In this document: positions 1-10,326 of the stretch, piece by piece | How positions within the stretch are numbered: position 1 is the stretch's first letter | Layout of the letters: each line of letters starts with the position of its first letter | NCBI GenBank assembly: GCA_964019165.1 | Contig: OZ025269.1 | Span: 11,505,614 to 11,569,613, forward strand | Source of the DNA: Mastigias papua | Lineage: Eukaryota > Cnidaria > Scyphozoa > Rhizostomeae > Mastigiidae | Length of the DNA stretch: 64,000 bases | Reading direction: 5' to 3' | Position numbers and translations under genes: made by a program | The notes under the pieces: model-generated | The model's database searches: none | The model's input: the letters and a program-made list of their open reading frames with translations, nothing else | Told to the model about the DNA's origin: nothing

Positions 1-549
1 TGATTTCGTCATGTTAAGTAACGTTGGTTCTCTGTTCCTATATGTTCCGTGTTTTGCTGCCCCGTCATCATACTTCTAAGTGTTGCATCATCATCATCTC
101 CCACAGTTACTGTCATCATGTTGCTTTACTTGTCTGTGACGTATTGTCTAATCTTAGTATACTGTCGTTTGTTGTGTTGTGTTACCATGCCATTGTATTG
201 CCCCCCCCCCTTAGTCCGTCATATGTTATAATTATTTTGTTACGTCATGTGTGTTAATATAAATAAGACATGTAGTGTTCTGTGTAGTCAGTCGTTATGT
301 GAAGTCGTCGTTAACAGTTGTCGTGAGTTACGGTCAAAGTCGTCGTTCATGTTAAGAGTTGTCGCGTTGCTGTTTTGGAACATTGTTATTGCCGTTACTG
401 AGTTCGTTGCTGTATTAAGAGGTTGTATTAGAGTGGAAACATTTATCGTTACAAAGAAACCTGTTTATTTGTGTTGCGTCATTTTATATTTTGTTCCCTG
501 TAAAATCGTGTTATTTTACAATACGATAGCAGATGAATTTTTGGACCCA
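1..549. other. Unassigned AT-rich sequence
   Basis: No recognisable gene. Short open frames here have no domain signature. The segment is rich in GTC/GTT words and contains a run of C near 201-210. Its right part could be the edge of a degraded repeat, but I see no paired end to support that. Confidence 0.4.
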
Positions 550-552
550 TAA

Positions 553-1234
553 GGGGCCAGTCATTTATAACTCTGGGTACCGGGGCGGGCTAGAATTTAC
601 AAAATAGTCAAAAGTTTTATATCCCTTCGATTTTTGTCTAAAAGTTTTCATACCCTATTGAGAAATAAGAAATAAGTTTCACACCCCACTTGCTATCTAC
701 CCTGTAAGGATTTCAGGGAAAATTTCTTCATTGCTACTTTTAAAGTCAAAATTGCCACTATCATCTACTTGAAAGATCATATATAGAAAATGTGTTCTGC
801 AAAATTACTTGCTGGGAAATATTGCATGGAAAACCTTTGTACACAATGTTGTAAATATCATTCTTTGTGAGATTTCTTTGCATAAGGCATACATAAGTTT
901 TCATGAAAAAGTTTATTTATGCTTGAAACTTCATTTGAACAAACAGCTGTGATGAATGCTAATAAGAGCACTGCAATAACACAGTATACCACAGAAAACT
1001 TAGATCAGAGAAAAATTGCTATTGGACAAACTCAGACAACTAGATACGTATACAGTGATCAATAGACTTCTGAAAGTCATTGAGTTGATTTGCTTTAGAT
1101 TTGGTCTCTAAATGATTTCATATCCCTCAAAAATTTCTACAAAGTTTCATACCCCCCAGGTATCCTAGGAAAAGTTTTCATGCCCTACCCAATTCTAGCC
1201 CTACTACTACCCAGAGTTATAAATGACTAACCCC
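553..1234. mobile_element. PIF/Harbinger-like MITE, 682 bp
   Basis: The ends are inverted repeats about 45 bp long with mismatches: GGGGCCAGTCATTTATAACT on the left, and on the right a matching end that closes with GACTAACCCC. The three bases TAA flank both sides (550-552 and 1235-1237), fitting the TWA target duplication of PIF/Harbinger elements. No transposase is present; the inside holds AT-rich sequence with repeated words such as AAGTTTCATACCCC. Two smaller elements at 41180 and 50273 have similar GGTCATTAxTTA ends and TWA flanks. Confidence 0.75.
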
Positions 1235-1551
1235 TAAAGTAGTTTATCCTGCAAGGTATAGTTACAACTTAGATTTAAAGCTATGAATAAAAATTTCCAA
1301 GGGATCTGCCCCAAGCAGGGACGCCTACGCTGGGGGGCAGGGGGGCACTAGGATGGACCATGAATTTATTTGGTAAATTTTAAAAAAATCACCCACCCCC
1401 ATATAGCAGATACTTTATGACCGCTCCCTAAAGCAGACATTTCTAAGCTTAGAACACCTGTTTTCTGTGTAAGGTTTCAAATATCCATCTTCCCATCTTC
1501 ATTATCATTACTACTATGAGTCATTATGATGAACTTTAAATATCACTGGTC

Positions 1552-2190
1552 ATGGTAATCGTGAATTGGGACGTCGCGGAGATGATGCTTCCTGCGGAGC
1601 GTGACATAGAAATTTGCCGCAATTGTAAGAGCTGGTTCCCATATAGCCATAACTGCCGTAAGGCTGCATGTAGTAGCTTTCTGTCACCTGCCACCTTCCT
1701 GGAACCCGTTCTCTGTTTTCAAGAAATCTTCCAGTCCTTCACAGTTTTATTGCACAAATATATCTACTTGCGCATGTAGTTCAAATATGATTGGCTCCCC
1801 ACTGTCACCTGATGGCAAAGAAAGTGCATCACAGGCAAAACGTTGCCATATAAGATTCTGTTGCCATATAAGATTCTGTTGACTGCGGTACCAGGAGACT
1901 GCCATAACTGTCGGGAAAAATATTAATCGTCCAACTTTCTTCCAGCAGTTGCGGCACTTCAAACTGCTTGCCGGCGGTACCGTGAGGATACGTTTCCATA
2001 TAAAAATATCTACCTGCGGTAACGGAAGCGTAGCAGATGACAGAAAGCTATCACAGAGAGCTTTACGGCAGTTACGGCAATACACTTGAATAAACTGTCT
2101 CACAAATCTTGAAAAATCGTTCAGTAAGCAAAGGCGATACAGCAAGACTTCTGTAGTCCCAAATCGTAAACTAAACTGGCAAATTCTCAA
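1552..2190. repeat. Foldback repeat with an internal tandem duplication
   Basis: About 60 bp around 1644-1705 is present again as an imperfect inverted copy around 2030-2090; both arms contain AACTGCCGTAA and AGCTTTCTGTCA. Between the arms the word GTTGCCATATAAGATTCT is tandemly repeated near 1842-1878. Open frames on both strands give Cys-rich peptides (CRNC...SFLS.AT), but these mirror each other only because of the inverted repeat and are not taken as genes. The element class is not recognised. Confidence 0.5.
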
Positions 2191-2294
2191 ATACGGCGAC
2201 TATCCAAAAGCTCTCAATGACGGCTGGACGTAATGGCAATCTATACACAACTGTTAACGACGACCTCTCATAACGACTGGGAGATGGACAGTAG

Positions 2295-2465
2295 TGATGT
2301 ATTCTTATATTAACTACGGACTGAACTGATAGCTGCCATTTTAAAATTTTGATTAGATCAATAATGGGGGGTTCAGAAAGGCCTTGAAGGCACGAGAAGC
2401 TAGGACAACGAACGACCTTTAGAACATGCACTTAACACCCCATAGTAAATAAGTAGGATACTTCA
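2295..2465 (+). repeat. 5' LTR of Gypsy-1
   Basis: Starts TGATGTATTC and ends GGATACTTCA. It shares long blocks with the right LTR, including GATAGCTGCCATTTT/ATAGCTGCCATTTT, CAGAAAGGCCT and ATAAGTAGGATACT. Sequence divergence and small indels between the two LTRs point to an old insertion. Confidence 0.9.
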
Positions 2466-2639
2466 TCTGGCGACAAGGATGAAATCCCTCAAGCCACTAA
2501 GATCCGCTTGATCCAATGGAACATGGCGATCATACCATCCAAGCCTATGACTTTTGTGTACGGCAATGGAAAAGACGATGCCAGTGATGCAGTAGGAAAC
2601 TGCATATGGCAACTTTTTTCAGTGCATCAATTGCAGTAA

Positions 2640-3560
2640 GTCCACGGTTACTTGAGGATATCACTCACGAATTTGGGGAGGATGAAAGTGCATTTGAGAC
2701 AGCCACATTTGATGATATGAGCTCGAAGTTGTAGGATAGATATGCCTAGATACAAACCAACACAGAACCAGGTACTACCTCATTTCTGATTTGGCTCACT
2801 GACGAAACCATTGATACCTTCGTAAACTGTGTGAAGGAGCATGCAGCAAGTTGTAATTTTATGTGCACCTCAAGTGCTTGTGATGTAATTAAAACCTTGA
2901 TAAGAGACCGGATAATAATAGGCACAAGCAGCAAAAACAGTTTGGATGATGCCCTAAAAAAGGAATACAAACTCCCTGAATTAGAGAAACAGGCAAGAGA
3001 AATTGAAGTTGTTGTAAATGCTGCCCACCTGATTGGTGAGATTATCTCCACCCTCTACAGGTGTCAGCTGCATCACCATGGACAATACATCAAAATGGGA
3101 CCTCGATTCCCCCACAGGCACTACCCACCACTGGCATTAACCTCTTGTGAAGACATGCCCAGGGTGTAACCCCTACCCACCAGAGAAATGACCACACTGC
3201 ATATATGGGATGCTGAGCCACTTGCTTAGGTTATGGATACCCCAAATGTACTAGAAATGCCAACTGCCCTGCCAGAGGCCAGATTTGTGATGCTTTTGAA
3301 ATCAGAGGCCACTTCAAAGGTTGCTGTTTGAAAGCAAAAACGGCAGTCTCGAAATGTAGCCAGTTCTGTCAGGACCATTAATTACCACCATATGCAGCCC
3401 CATGGTACTTACTATATGCCGCCCACTGCCCTGACCTCACCACCTTCCCAACCTCAATTCCTTCCAACCTGGCCCAGTCTACACCCAACACCCTTGCACA
3501 TATGCCACCATATGCACTGAAACTTGGACAATCTCAATAGCTCAGCATGTCATCATTGAT
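2640..3560 (+). pseudogene. Gag remnant of Gypsy-1
   Basis: The open stretch 2831-3169 reads like the C-terminal half of a metavirus-type Gag: KEHAASCNF..., then RDRIIIGTS (the 'RDRI' word common in these Gags) and LKKEYKLPELEKQAREIE. Cys/His-rich sequence (CPGC around 3160) follows, as expected for a nucleocapsid zinc knuckle, but it is broken by stops and frameshifts. Upstream of 2831 the frame is also broken. Confidence 0.7.
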
Positions 3561-3929
3561 GCCATCAACTACCCTATTACAGCGATGATTTACAGCTGTG
3601 CAGGATCAACATTATGCTTAAAGACTCAATACAATAAATTATGATAGTCACCCTCCATTACTATCATACTTACTCCCTTTTGTAGTAAACCAATCAAGCC
3701 CTTAGGCCAATTCATAGCAGACACAACTTGGGGTAGACAAAACATCCTCATGACATGAATTGCTCCAGACAATATTTCTCTTCAAAGACAAGCAGAAAGC
3801 ATTCTATCATGTAATACAGCTGAGCAACTAGGTATCCTGAAGATACAAAAATCTCCCATCTACAGAGCCCAAAGGCTTATCTAACCAATGAAAAACAATC
3901 CACCAATCAGATTTTAGTATAGTTCTCAT

Positions 3930-6820
3930 CTGTTATCCATGGATTTGGAAAGCTCCAAACTGCACCAGTAAAGCTGCACAAAAAGGCAAACATCAAGCCA
4001 GTGACCCGATCACCTAGATCCGTTCCCTACCATCTCCAGGAGCCCTTTGAGAAATACATACAAGAACTCCTAAAGGATGGAGCCATTGAAGAGCACATCA
4101 GGCCATTTACATGGAGCTCCAACCCCACCCTTGTGCCAAAACCTGGCTGATCCCTCTCCATCAATGTTAACCTTTGCCAAGTAAACAAGTTCCACAAGTT
4201 GAAGATATCCTCTCCATGTTTGCTGGTAAGCAGATTTATACCAAACTTAACTTATGTACAACCTACCCTCAATTAGAATTGTCTCCAGAATCCACACCAC
4301 TCAATGTATTCTGTGCAAGGGATAAGCTCATGCTCTACAGGTGCCTCACGATGGGAAGTTTACCAGCATCTCGGGAAATAAACAGCCAACTTTGAGAAGT
4401 GTAGGCAAATATTGCAGATCCTGAAAGTATCCATGAAGACATTGTTATAACTAGTGAAAACCTTGATAATCACGAAAAAACTTTGTTTCAAGTGCTTCAG
4501 GTGTTATGAGATGCAGGCCTAACCTTACACAAGACAAAGTGCATCATCGCCTCCAACTCCATTCCCTTCTGGGGAATCACAATTGCACAGGAAGGACACG
4601 ACCTCACCCTGAAAAATGTGTCGTATTCCAGCAGATTTTGCCACCAACTTCCAAGGATGAGCTTATCCCTTTCTCTGCATGGTATATGCAAATGCTGACT
4701 TTATGCCAGACCTTGCTGCTATTACTGCCAATCTTTGCAGCCTGATGGAAAATATGCAAGGTTCCATTGTATTGACTTCCACAGCCAAGATATCACAATA
4801 TTAAACAAGCTTTCAAACAGTCAACCCAGGTGCACCAGTATGATGCTATCAAACCAATCTTTCTATTTGTTGACAACCACATAAGCAGCCTATTGGTGAC
4901 CCTTGCCTAAGGGTCTTGCATTGGCAATGCCAAAGCTATTGCCTTTGCATCCAGAGCCACCTCCCCATCTGAGGCCAAATATGCTCAACTGGAGTTAGAG
5001 CCACTTGCCCTTGATTTTGGCCATCACAGGTTTCACCACTACCTTGTTGGCAGATCCCAAATCACAATTGTCACCAATCACCAACCATTGAAAGCAGTCT
5101 TGAAATCTGAAAGAAAAGCATCACAGCGACTCGAGCTCATACAAATACACCATCAGAACATCGATTACACTGTGAACTGGCACAAGGGATCAGAAGATCC
5201 AGCAGTCTACCTCAGCTGTCATGCTATCCCTTTCTTTCAACTGTCTTCAAGGATAGTGCAAGAAGCAAAAACGTATGAGAAGCTGATCTACACACTCCAC
5301 ACCGCCCCATATGCCACAGCTATCACACCACAGTGCCTCTTTGATGCACAACTGCAGGATCAATTGTTACAGAAGCTGTGACCCTTTAGTCATCTCAATC
5401 AATAACCAGCTGATCCTGACCTTGCAGCTTTCTGGAGCATCTTTCCTGAACTGTAAATTTCTGATGGGAGCCTTGTCCTTAATACGGAAAAATCGTGCTA
5501 CCCTCAAAACTGCAGGAGGTTATTATGAACCTAGCATACCAAGGTGTACTCCCTTGTCAAAGCCAAGTTAACTGTTGTATCTGGGCCCATTTTTGGTTTC
5601 CCTCAATGGACCCAATTATAACTAGACAACTTGAGCAGTGTCTCCTATGCCCAATTTACACACCACCTAGCTTGAGAGCAGCCCTTATACCAGCACCTGT
5701 AATGCATCACCCATGGGACAATGTATCTCTAGATTTCTTTGGTCCTTTGCCTAATAAAAGCCACATCTTTGTGGCCCACTGCAATTTGTCCCAGTTACCA
5801 GACGATAAAATTGTCAAATCTACTGAAGCAAAGGATGCAATACCACCCGCATGTGAAATTTACCAAAACTTTGGCAATCCAATAATGCACATGGCAGACA
5901 ACGGGTCCCTTTTCAACAGGTGCTGCATTCTAAAACTTCTCTGATAAGCTAGGCATTATAGTCAAGCACACACCCTCATACCATCCACTAGGACATGAAG
6001 CAGAGTGTTCCATGAAGCCCTTAGGAGAGCAGTCAGAATTGCTATTGACAACAACACTCCAATCAAAGAAGCCATAACAGACCTACTTCAATGATGTTGT
6101 AGTACTCCACATAAAGCCACAGACGTAGTGCCAGGTAGCATGATGCTACATGGTGGGTACTATCACCAGTAGTACCCACCATGTAGCATCTAATGCTGAT
6201 ATCCATGCCCTGATATCCTTGCCAAACAGCTAGCAACTAATGCTGATATCCATAGAGCTCACATGCAAGATATGACAGAAAAGAGGAGACGTGCTTCCAA
6301 ATTCAATATGTCAAAGTGGCTTGGGCATGTCAACATTGAACAAGGTGACTATGTCCTTCTACACCAACTAATGCAGTGCATAAACTTCCAGCCTATTTTT
6401 CAAGCTGAACCATACATTGCCATACATAAAGATGGCCTCTTGTTCAAAGTCCAACACCTTTCCGATAACACCGCTGTCTGGCATCACATCAATGGCCTCA
6501 AACCATGCAAAGGCACACCAACCCTCACAAATATGCCTTACCGGCTAGAGCGCCATTGATTATCACTATCCCCACCATCCTCACCACCCCCACCAGCCTC
6601 GTCATCCCCAAAAGCCTCACCAACACCACCCCCACCAACACTCCCCCAGCCAACAGCTAGACACTGAAAGATATTACAACAGTAGGATTCCACCTTTGAG
6701 ACTAGTCCATAACTATGGGTCATGGATGCAGATATCAAACTACATGGGTTTCCCATCAGAATGTCCACACCGTGTTATTAAACAACCTGCTTATCTAAGT
6801 GACTATATAACCCATCTGAA
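3930..6820 (+). pseudogene. Pol remnant of Gypsy-1 (RT, RNase H, integrase)
   Basis: Fragments in order: RT fingers/palm (PSKQVPQVEDILSMFAGKQI, then ...YTKLNL) at 4174-4395; the palm metal site near 4425-4500, where the usual Asp-Asp pair reads ED (IHEDIVITS); RNase H at 4850-5220 with ITIVTNHQPL; and integrase at 5450-6150 with CLLCP, SLDFFGP and MADNGS, so the core Asp residues survive. The C-terminal words RVIKQPAYLSDY (6770-6806) resemble the end of gypsy polyproteins. Frame changes and stops separate the blocks, and the altered RT catalytic pair also argues against activity. Confidence 0.85.
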
Positions 6821-6837
6821 AAGAAAGAAGAAGCAAA

Positions 6838-7135
6838 AAAGTCCTTCTGGTTCCAAGGCCCATCTTGTTACAACGAGCTGCCTGTTGAAATTCGAAGCTT
6901 GGAATCCTTTGTTGTTTTCAAGCATCGACTAAAAGAACATCTGCAACTTTTGTAGTCATTTTATTTCTTAACAATAAGTATTGAAGGACATCTTAGATTT
7001 TTACATTGTAAATTGGTGGATTACTTTTCGTTCTTTTTAATTTTCAGACAGGGCCCTTATTGATAACAATACTCATAGTACTGACGAGGTTACCCTGTAT
7101 AAATATTGCTCTTATTATTATTATTATTATTATTA
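6838..7135 (+). mobile_element. 5'-truncated CR1/L2-like LINE 3' end
   Basis: The frame from about 6844 reads YNELPVEIRSLESFVVFKHR and then LKEHLQLL-stop (stop near 6953). This is the usual C-terminus of CR1/Jockey-group reverse transcriptases (...LP..IR....FK..LK..L). A 3' UTR with GAGGTTACCCTGTATAAATA and a (TTA)n tail at 7107-7134 follows. It is inserted between the Gypsy-1 coding remnant and its polypurine tract, so it arrived after Gypsy-1. Confidence 0.8.
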
Positions 7136-7140
7136 AGGAA

Positions 7141-7316
7141 TGATGATATACTCTTATAGCTGCCATTTTGAATTTTTAATTAGGTGTTTTAGATAGAGGC
7201 ATATCAATAACGGTAGTATCAGAAAGGCCTAGAAAGAAAGCGAAGATAGAAGAACGAATGACCTTTAGAACCTGCGATTAGCGTAGCACCCCATGGTCAA
7301 TAAGTAGGATACTGCA
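7141..7316 (+). repeat. 3' LTR of Gypsy-1
   Basis: Starts TGATGATATA and ends GGATACTGCA. It is preceded by AAGGAA and followed by the target duplication AGTAG at 7317-7321. It aligns with 2295-2465, with an extra segment near 7185-7200. Confidence 0.9.
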
Positions 7317-7321
7317 AGTAG

Positions 7322-7979
7322 TATAGCAATATGTGACCACAAGCCCCATTATACCCAAAATCATAGCTCCTGGTTGTACTCTTTGAAAGCAAAATTGGTT
7401 GGTAGTAGTGTTATATAACATGATCAGATATCCAACCTGCTTCAAGTCCCCCATGGGTTTTGGCATTGACTAGGAATTCACAAACCGAAGGCACTTATTT
7501 AATCTTGATTTGGTGATCTCCATCATATGATTTACTCCATCCATAAGACTACGTCCATTAAACTTCCCAAAAAAATATTTATCGATCTTCTAGGGAATTT
7601 TCACTAGTGGTGAATTGAAACTAAGGAACGTTGCAATCGGGGACTTAGAATTAACTACCTGGAATTTATGCACAATTGTTTTATAAGAGACCTAGCTCAA
7701 AGCCTAGTAGTAAAAGTTTCTTAATTTTTGACCTCACTTTAGCTCTAAAAGCTTCTTAAAAGTTTCCAAAGTCAACGAAAGAAATTGCAGTTATAACAAA
7801 AGCAAATCGGAAAACATTGTCCCTTGTAGTGTCCAACTGACTTAGCACATACAGCATACTGTAGTGAAAACTTGTGCAATCCGTGGAGGACAAACGGGGT
7901 TTGCGAAACTGTGAAAGATGGCTCAGAAAGTTCAAAAGTTTTCTAACGAACTCGCTAGTAGGACCTATATACCGATAAG
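7322..7979. other. Unassigned interval
   Basis: No gene or repeat ends recognised. Scattered frames are short. The right part may already belong to the LINE that becomes recognisable from about 7980. Confidence 0.35.
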
Positions 7980-8776
7980 TGAGAAAATTTAAGGGTTTGG
8001 TGACTTTAGAGCGTACATAAAAGGTTTCGAAATCGTGCTGTAAATGAGTAGAGAAAAAGTAAAAAACCTACTATCACAGATTTTTTGATGAAAATAAGAG
8101 CAACATGAAGATGCTCTGGAAAGGCAGAAAGGGTATTGTTAGCTTAAAATCCAACAATTTAGATACAACCCCACATTTTACAGGCACGGGTGGCTCCAAA
8201 ATAAACTGATTCAAGCCAAATAGCTAATGAATTTAACCATTTTTTCACAAATGTTGCAAGTGATATCACTATGAAGATTCCAAGAACACCAAAATCCCCT
8301 TTAGCTTACTTGTCTAACCCTAATTTGGAGCCTTTCTTCATATCCCCTTGTGCTCCCGATGAGGCATCTACTGATATACAGTCTCTAAAGAATGGGAAAT
8401 CATGTGGTCCTAACAGTATCCTAAATAAGTTATTGAAGCTACTTGACCCCATATCTCTGCAGCCCTATCATCATTGATCAATGAATCCTTTGAATCAAGC
8501 AATTTTCCTGCTGCACTGAAAATAGCCAAAGTGATTCCAGTTTTTGAAAGGGGCCTTATTACCAAAATATTAAATTATTGGCCAATTTCCTTGCTTTCTG
8601 TATTAAGTAAAATTTTTGAAAAAGTTATGTATCAACGTCTTTATAAATTTCTTGAGCTATGTGAGTTACCGTTTGATATGCAATTTGATTTTCGCAATCG
8701 TCACTCAACTGACCATGTCCTTGTCAGTTTAACAGTGAATATAAAGTCATCATTAGACAATAATGTATTTGGTTGT

Positions 8777-8845
<69 letters not shown>

Positions 8846-9303
8846 TTATATATATGCAATAAGATCATCCTATAAGATCCACTGGGAAGAGCTGAGGCAA
8901 AACCTTATCATAGCCCGCCACCCCGAGGCTTAAATAGAGGAGAAATTTGGGCGGGGGTGATGATGGGCTCAAAATTTCTAACTGACAACAAATTAATAAT
9001 CATCTTGTACGAAGGCCAAAGTTTTAATGAGCATTTACTTATTAAGACAATAAACTATAGACTCAAATCATTATCTTTAGAGTTAGTTTCTTGTGGAACA
9101 CTCTAGATGATAGCATCAAACAAGAACCAACACTTAAATGTTACAAAAAGAGAATAAGTAGCTGGACTGACGATAGATGCACCCGTAAAATATGTTGTAA
9201 ATTTTTGCATGTATTTATTTATTTATATAGCTCGTGGATGCAACTAATTCATATGTTTATAATTAGTTGGCTTGAATTAATAGTCTCTTACATGCTGCTG
9301 TAA
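7980..9303 (+). pseudogene. Decayed Jockey/CR1-group LINE reverse transcriptase
   Basis: Around 8090-8270 broken frames resemble the linker before the RT (NKSNMKMLWKG...). Then 8271-8477 has SLKNGKSCGPNSILNKLLKL, matching the family motif K..G.D.I....LK, and 8474-8775 has NYWPISLLSVLSKIFEKVMY and FDFRNRHSTDHVL, matching NYRPISLL..SK..EK and QFGFR...ST. The frame is then interrupted by a TA repeat. At 9085-9160 the words LWNTLDDSIKQEPTLKCYKK resemble the LINE C-terminus. Stops and frameshifts throughout make it a fossil. Confidence 0.82.
8780..8844. repeat. (TA)n microsatellite
   Basis: About 32 uninterrupted TA units, inserted in or expanded within the decayed LINE. Confidence 0.98.
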
Positions 9304-10326
9304 ATACCAACTTTAAACAATTATGTTGATTGATAGCATATGACGATAAAATGCAGGTTTTGGCAATGGGATCATACATATATGGCATCTGAAAGAATTC
9401 ACAAGTTATAACACTCTTCATTCCTTGCCGCGCATAATCTTAAATCTGTACACCTCTTATGACGTCTAAACTGTTACCCCCCTCCCCTTCATACTCAAAC
9501 AAAATCAAAACGACCAATTAAGACATAAATCTATCACAAATAAGGCACTATAGTTAACAGAAAACAATAACAATCGCAGGATGTATCTTAAGGTAATAGT
9601 TAAACATAACTAATCTGTGGTAGAGAGGAAAAGCTGGATTAGGTAAGGCTAAGTGTTGAGGGGCAGCTGGTATAGCAGGCAGGCCTAAACAAAGGTCAGT
9701 TGTTATGACGCATCAAAAAAGGTCTTAAACTAATTACACCCCCATTCCACCTCTTTCCCGATATCAAATATGTATGGTCCAAATGAAGTGTTTCTCCGGA
9801 GGAGTGTGATGCCCTTTACACCCCTTCACAATGGGTCTGATAATTATCAAAGACATAAAGCTACTGAATTAAACTTTCAAGTTGATCTCTGCTATCTGGT
9901 TTAACTATGCCATGACTGCTTGCAAAGCTTATTTGTCACATACCATGCAGGCAGGGTTCCAGCTGCCACAAACTAGGAGTAGGAGGGAAGTGATGTCTTT
10001 TTAGTAACCATGCGTTCTTGACGCCATCCCCTTTAGTACACTGCTGTACAACAAGAAAAGTTACTAAAGGTTGACAGAGTGCAATAATATAAGACACAAG
10101 AGAGAATTAAACTTTGCTAGAAATCCCCACTGGCAATCTGTTCCTCTCAAATTTTGACAAATTGAAAATGGCCTTGGAGAGGCCTGGAGCATATGTCCCG
10201 ATAGTACCCCATGGCACTGCCAATGATGCTAATTGTCATGGCACTTCAAACCAATAATTCGGTAAAGGGGCTAAGATCAATATTTCATTTATCAACTTAG
10301 ACAACAGTCAATAGTGCGGAATCTTT
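9304..10326. other. Intergenic interval downstream of TEX30
   Basis: No coding exon recognised. On the - strand this is the 3' flank and presumably the 3' UTR of the TEX30-like gene. I see no clear AATAAA close to its stop. Confidence 0.4.

Larger units (their letters stand above)
2295..7316 (+). mobile_element. Ty3/gypsy LTR retrotransposon (Gypsy-1), decayed but complete in structure
   Basis: Two direct repeats of about 171 and 176 bp, each beginning TG and ending CA, bound a 5-kb element. The 5-bp target duplication AGTAG is present at 2290-2294 and 7317-7321. A primer-binding-site-like TGGCGACAAGG starts at 2468, two bases after the left LTR, and a short purine tract AAGGAA precedes the right LTR. 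Gag, reverse transcriptase, RNase H and integrase remnants follow in gypsy order on the + strand, interrupted by many stops and frameshifts. A LINE 3' end sits just before the right LTR. The copy cannot code for a working polyprotein. Confidence 0.93.

Noticed and set aside
7278..7466. 62-codon - strand frame
   Set aside because: It runs into the Gypsy-1 3' LTR and has no recognisable domain.
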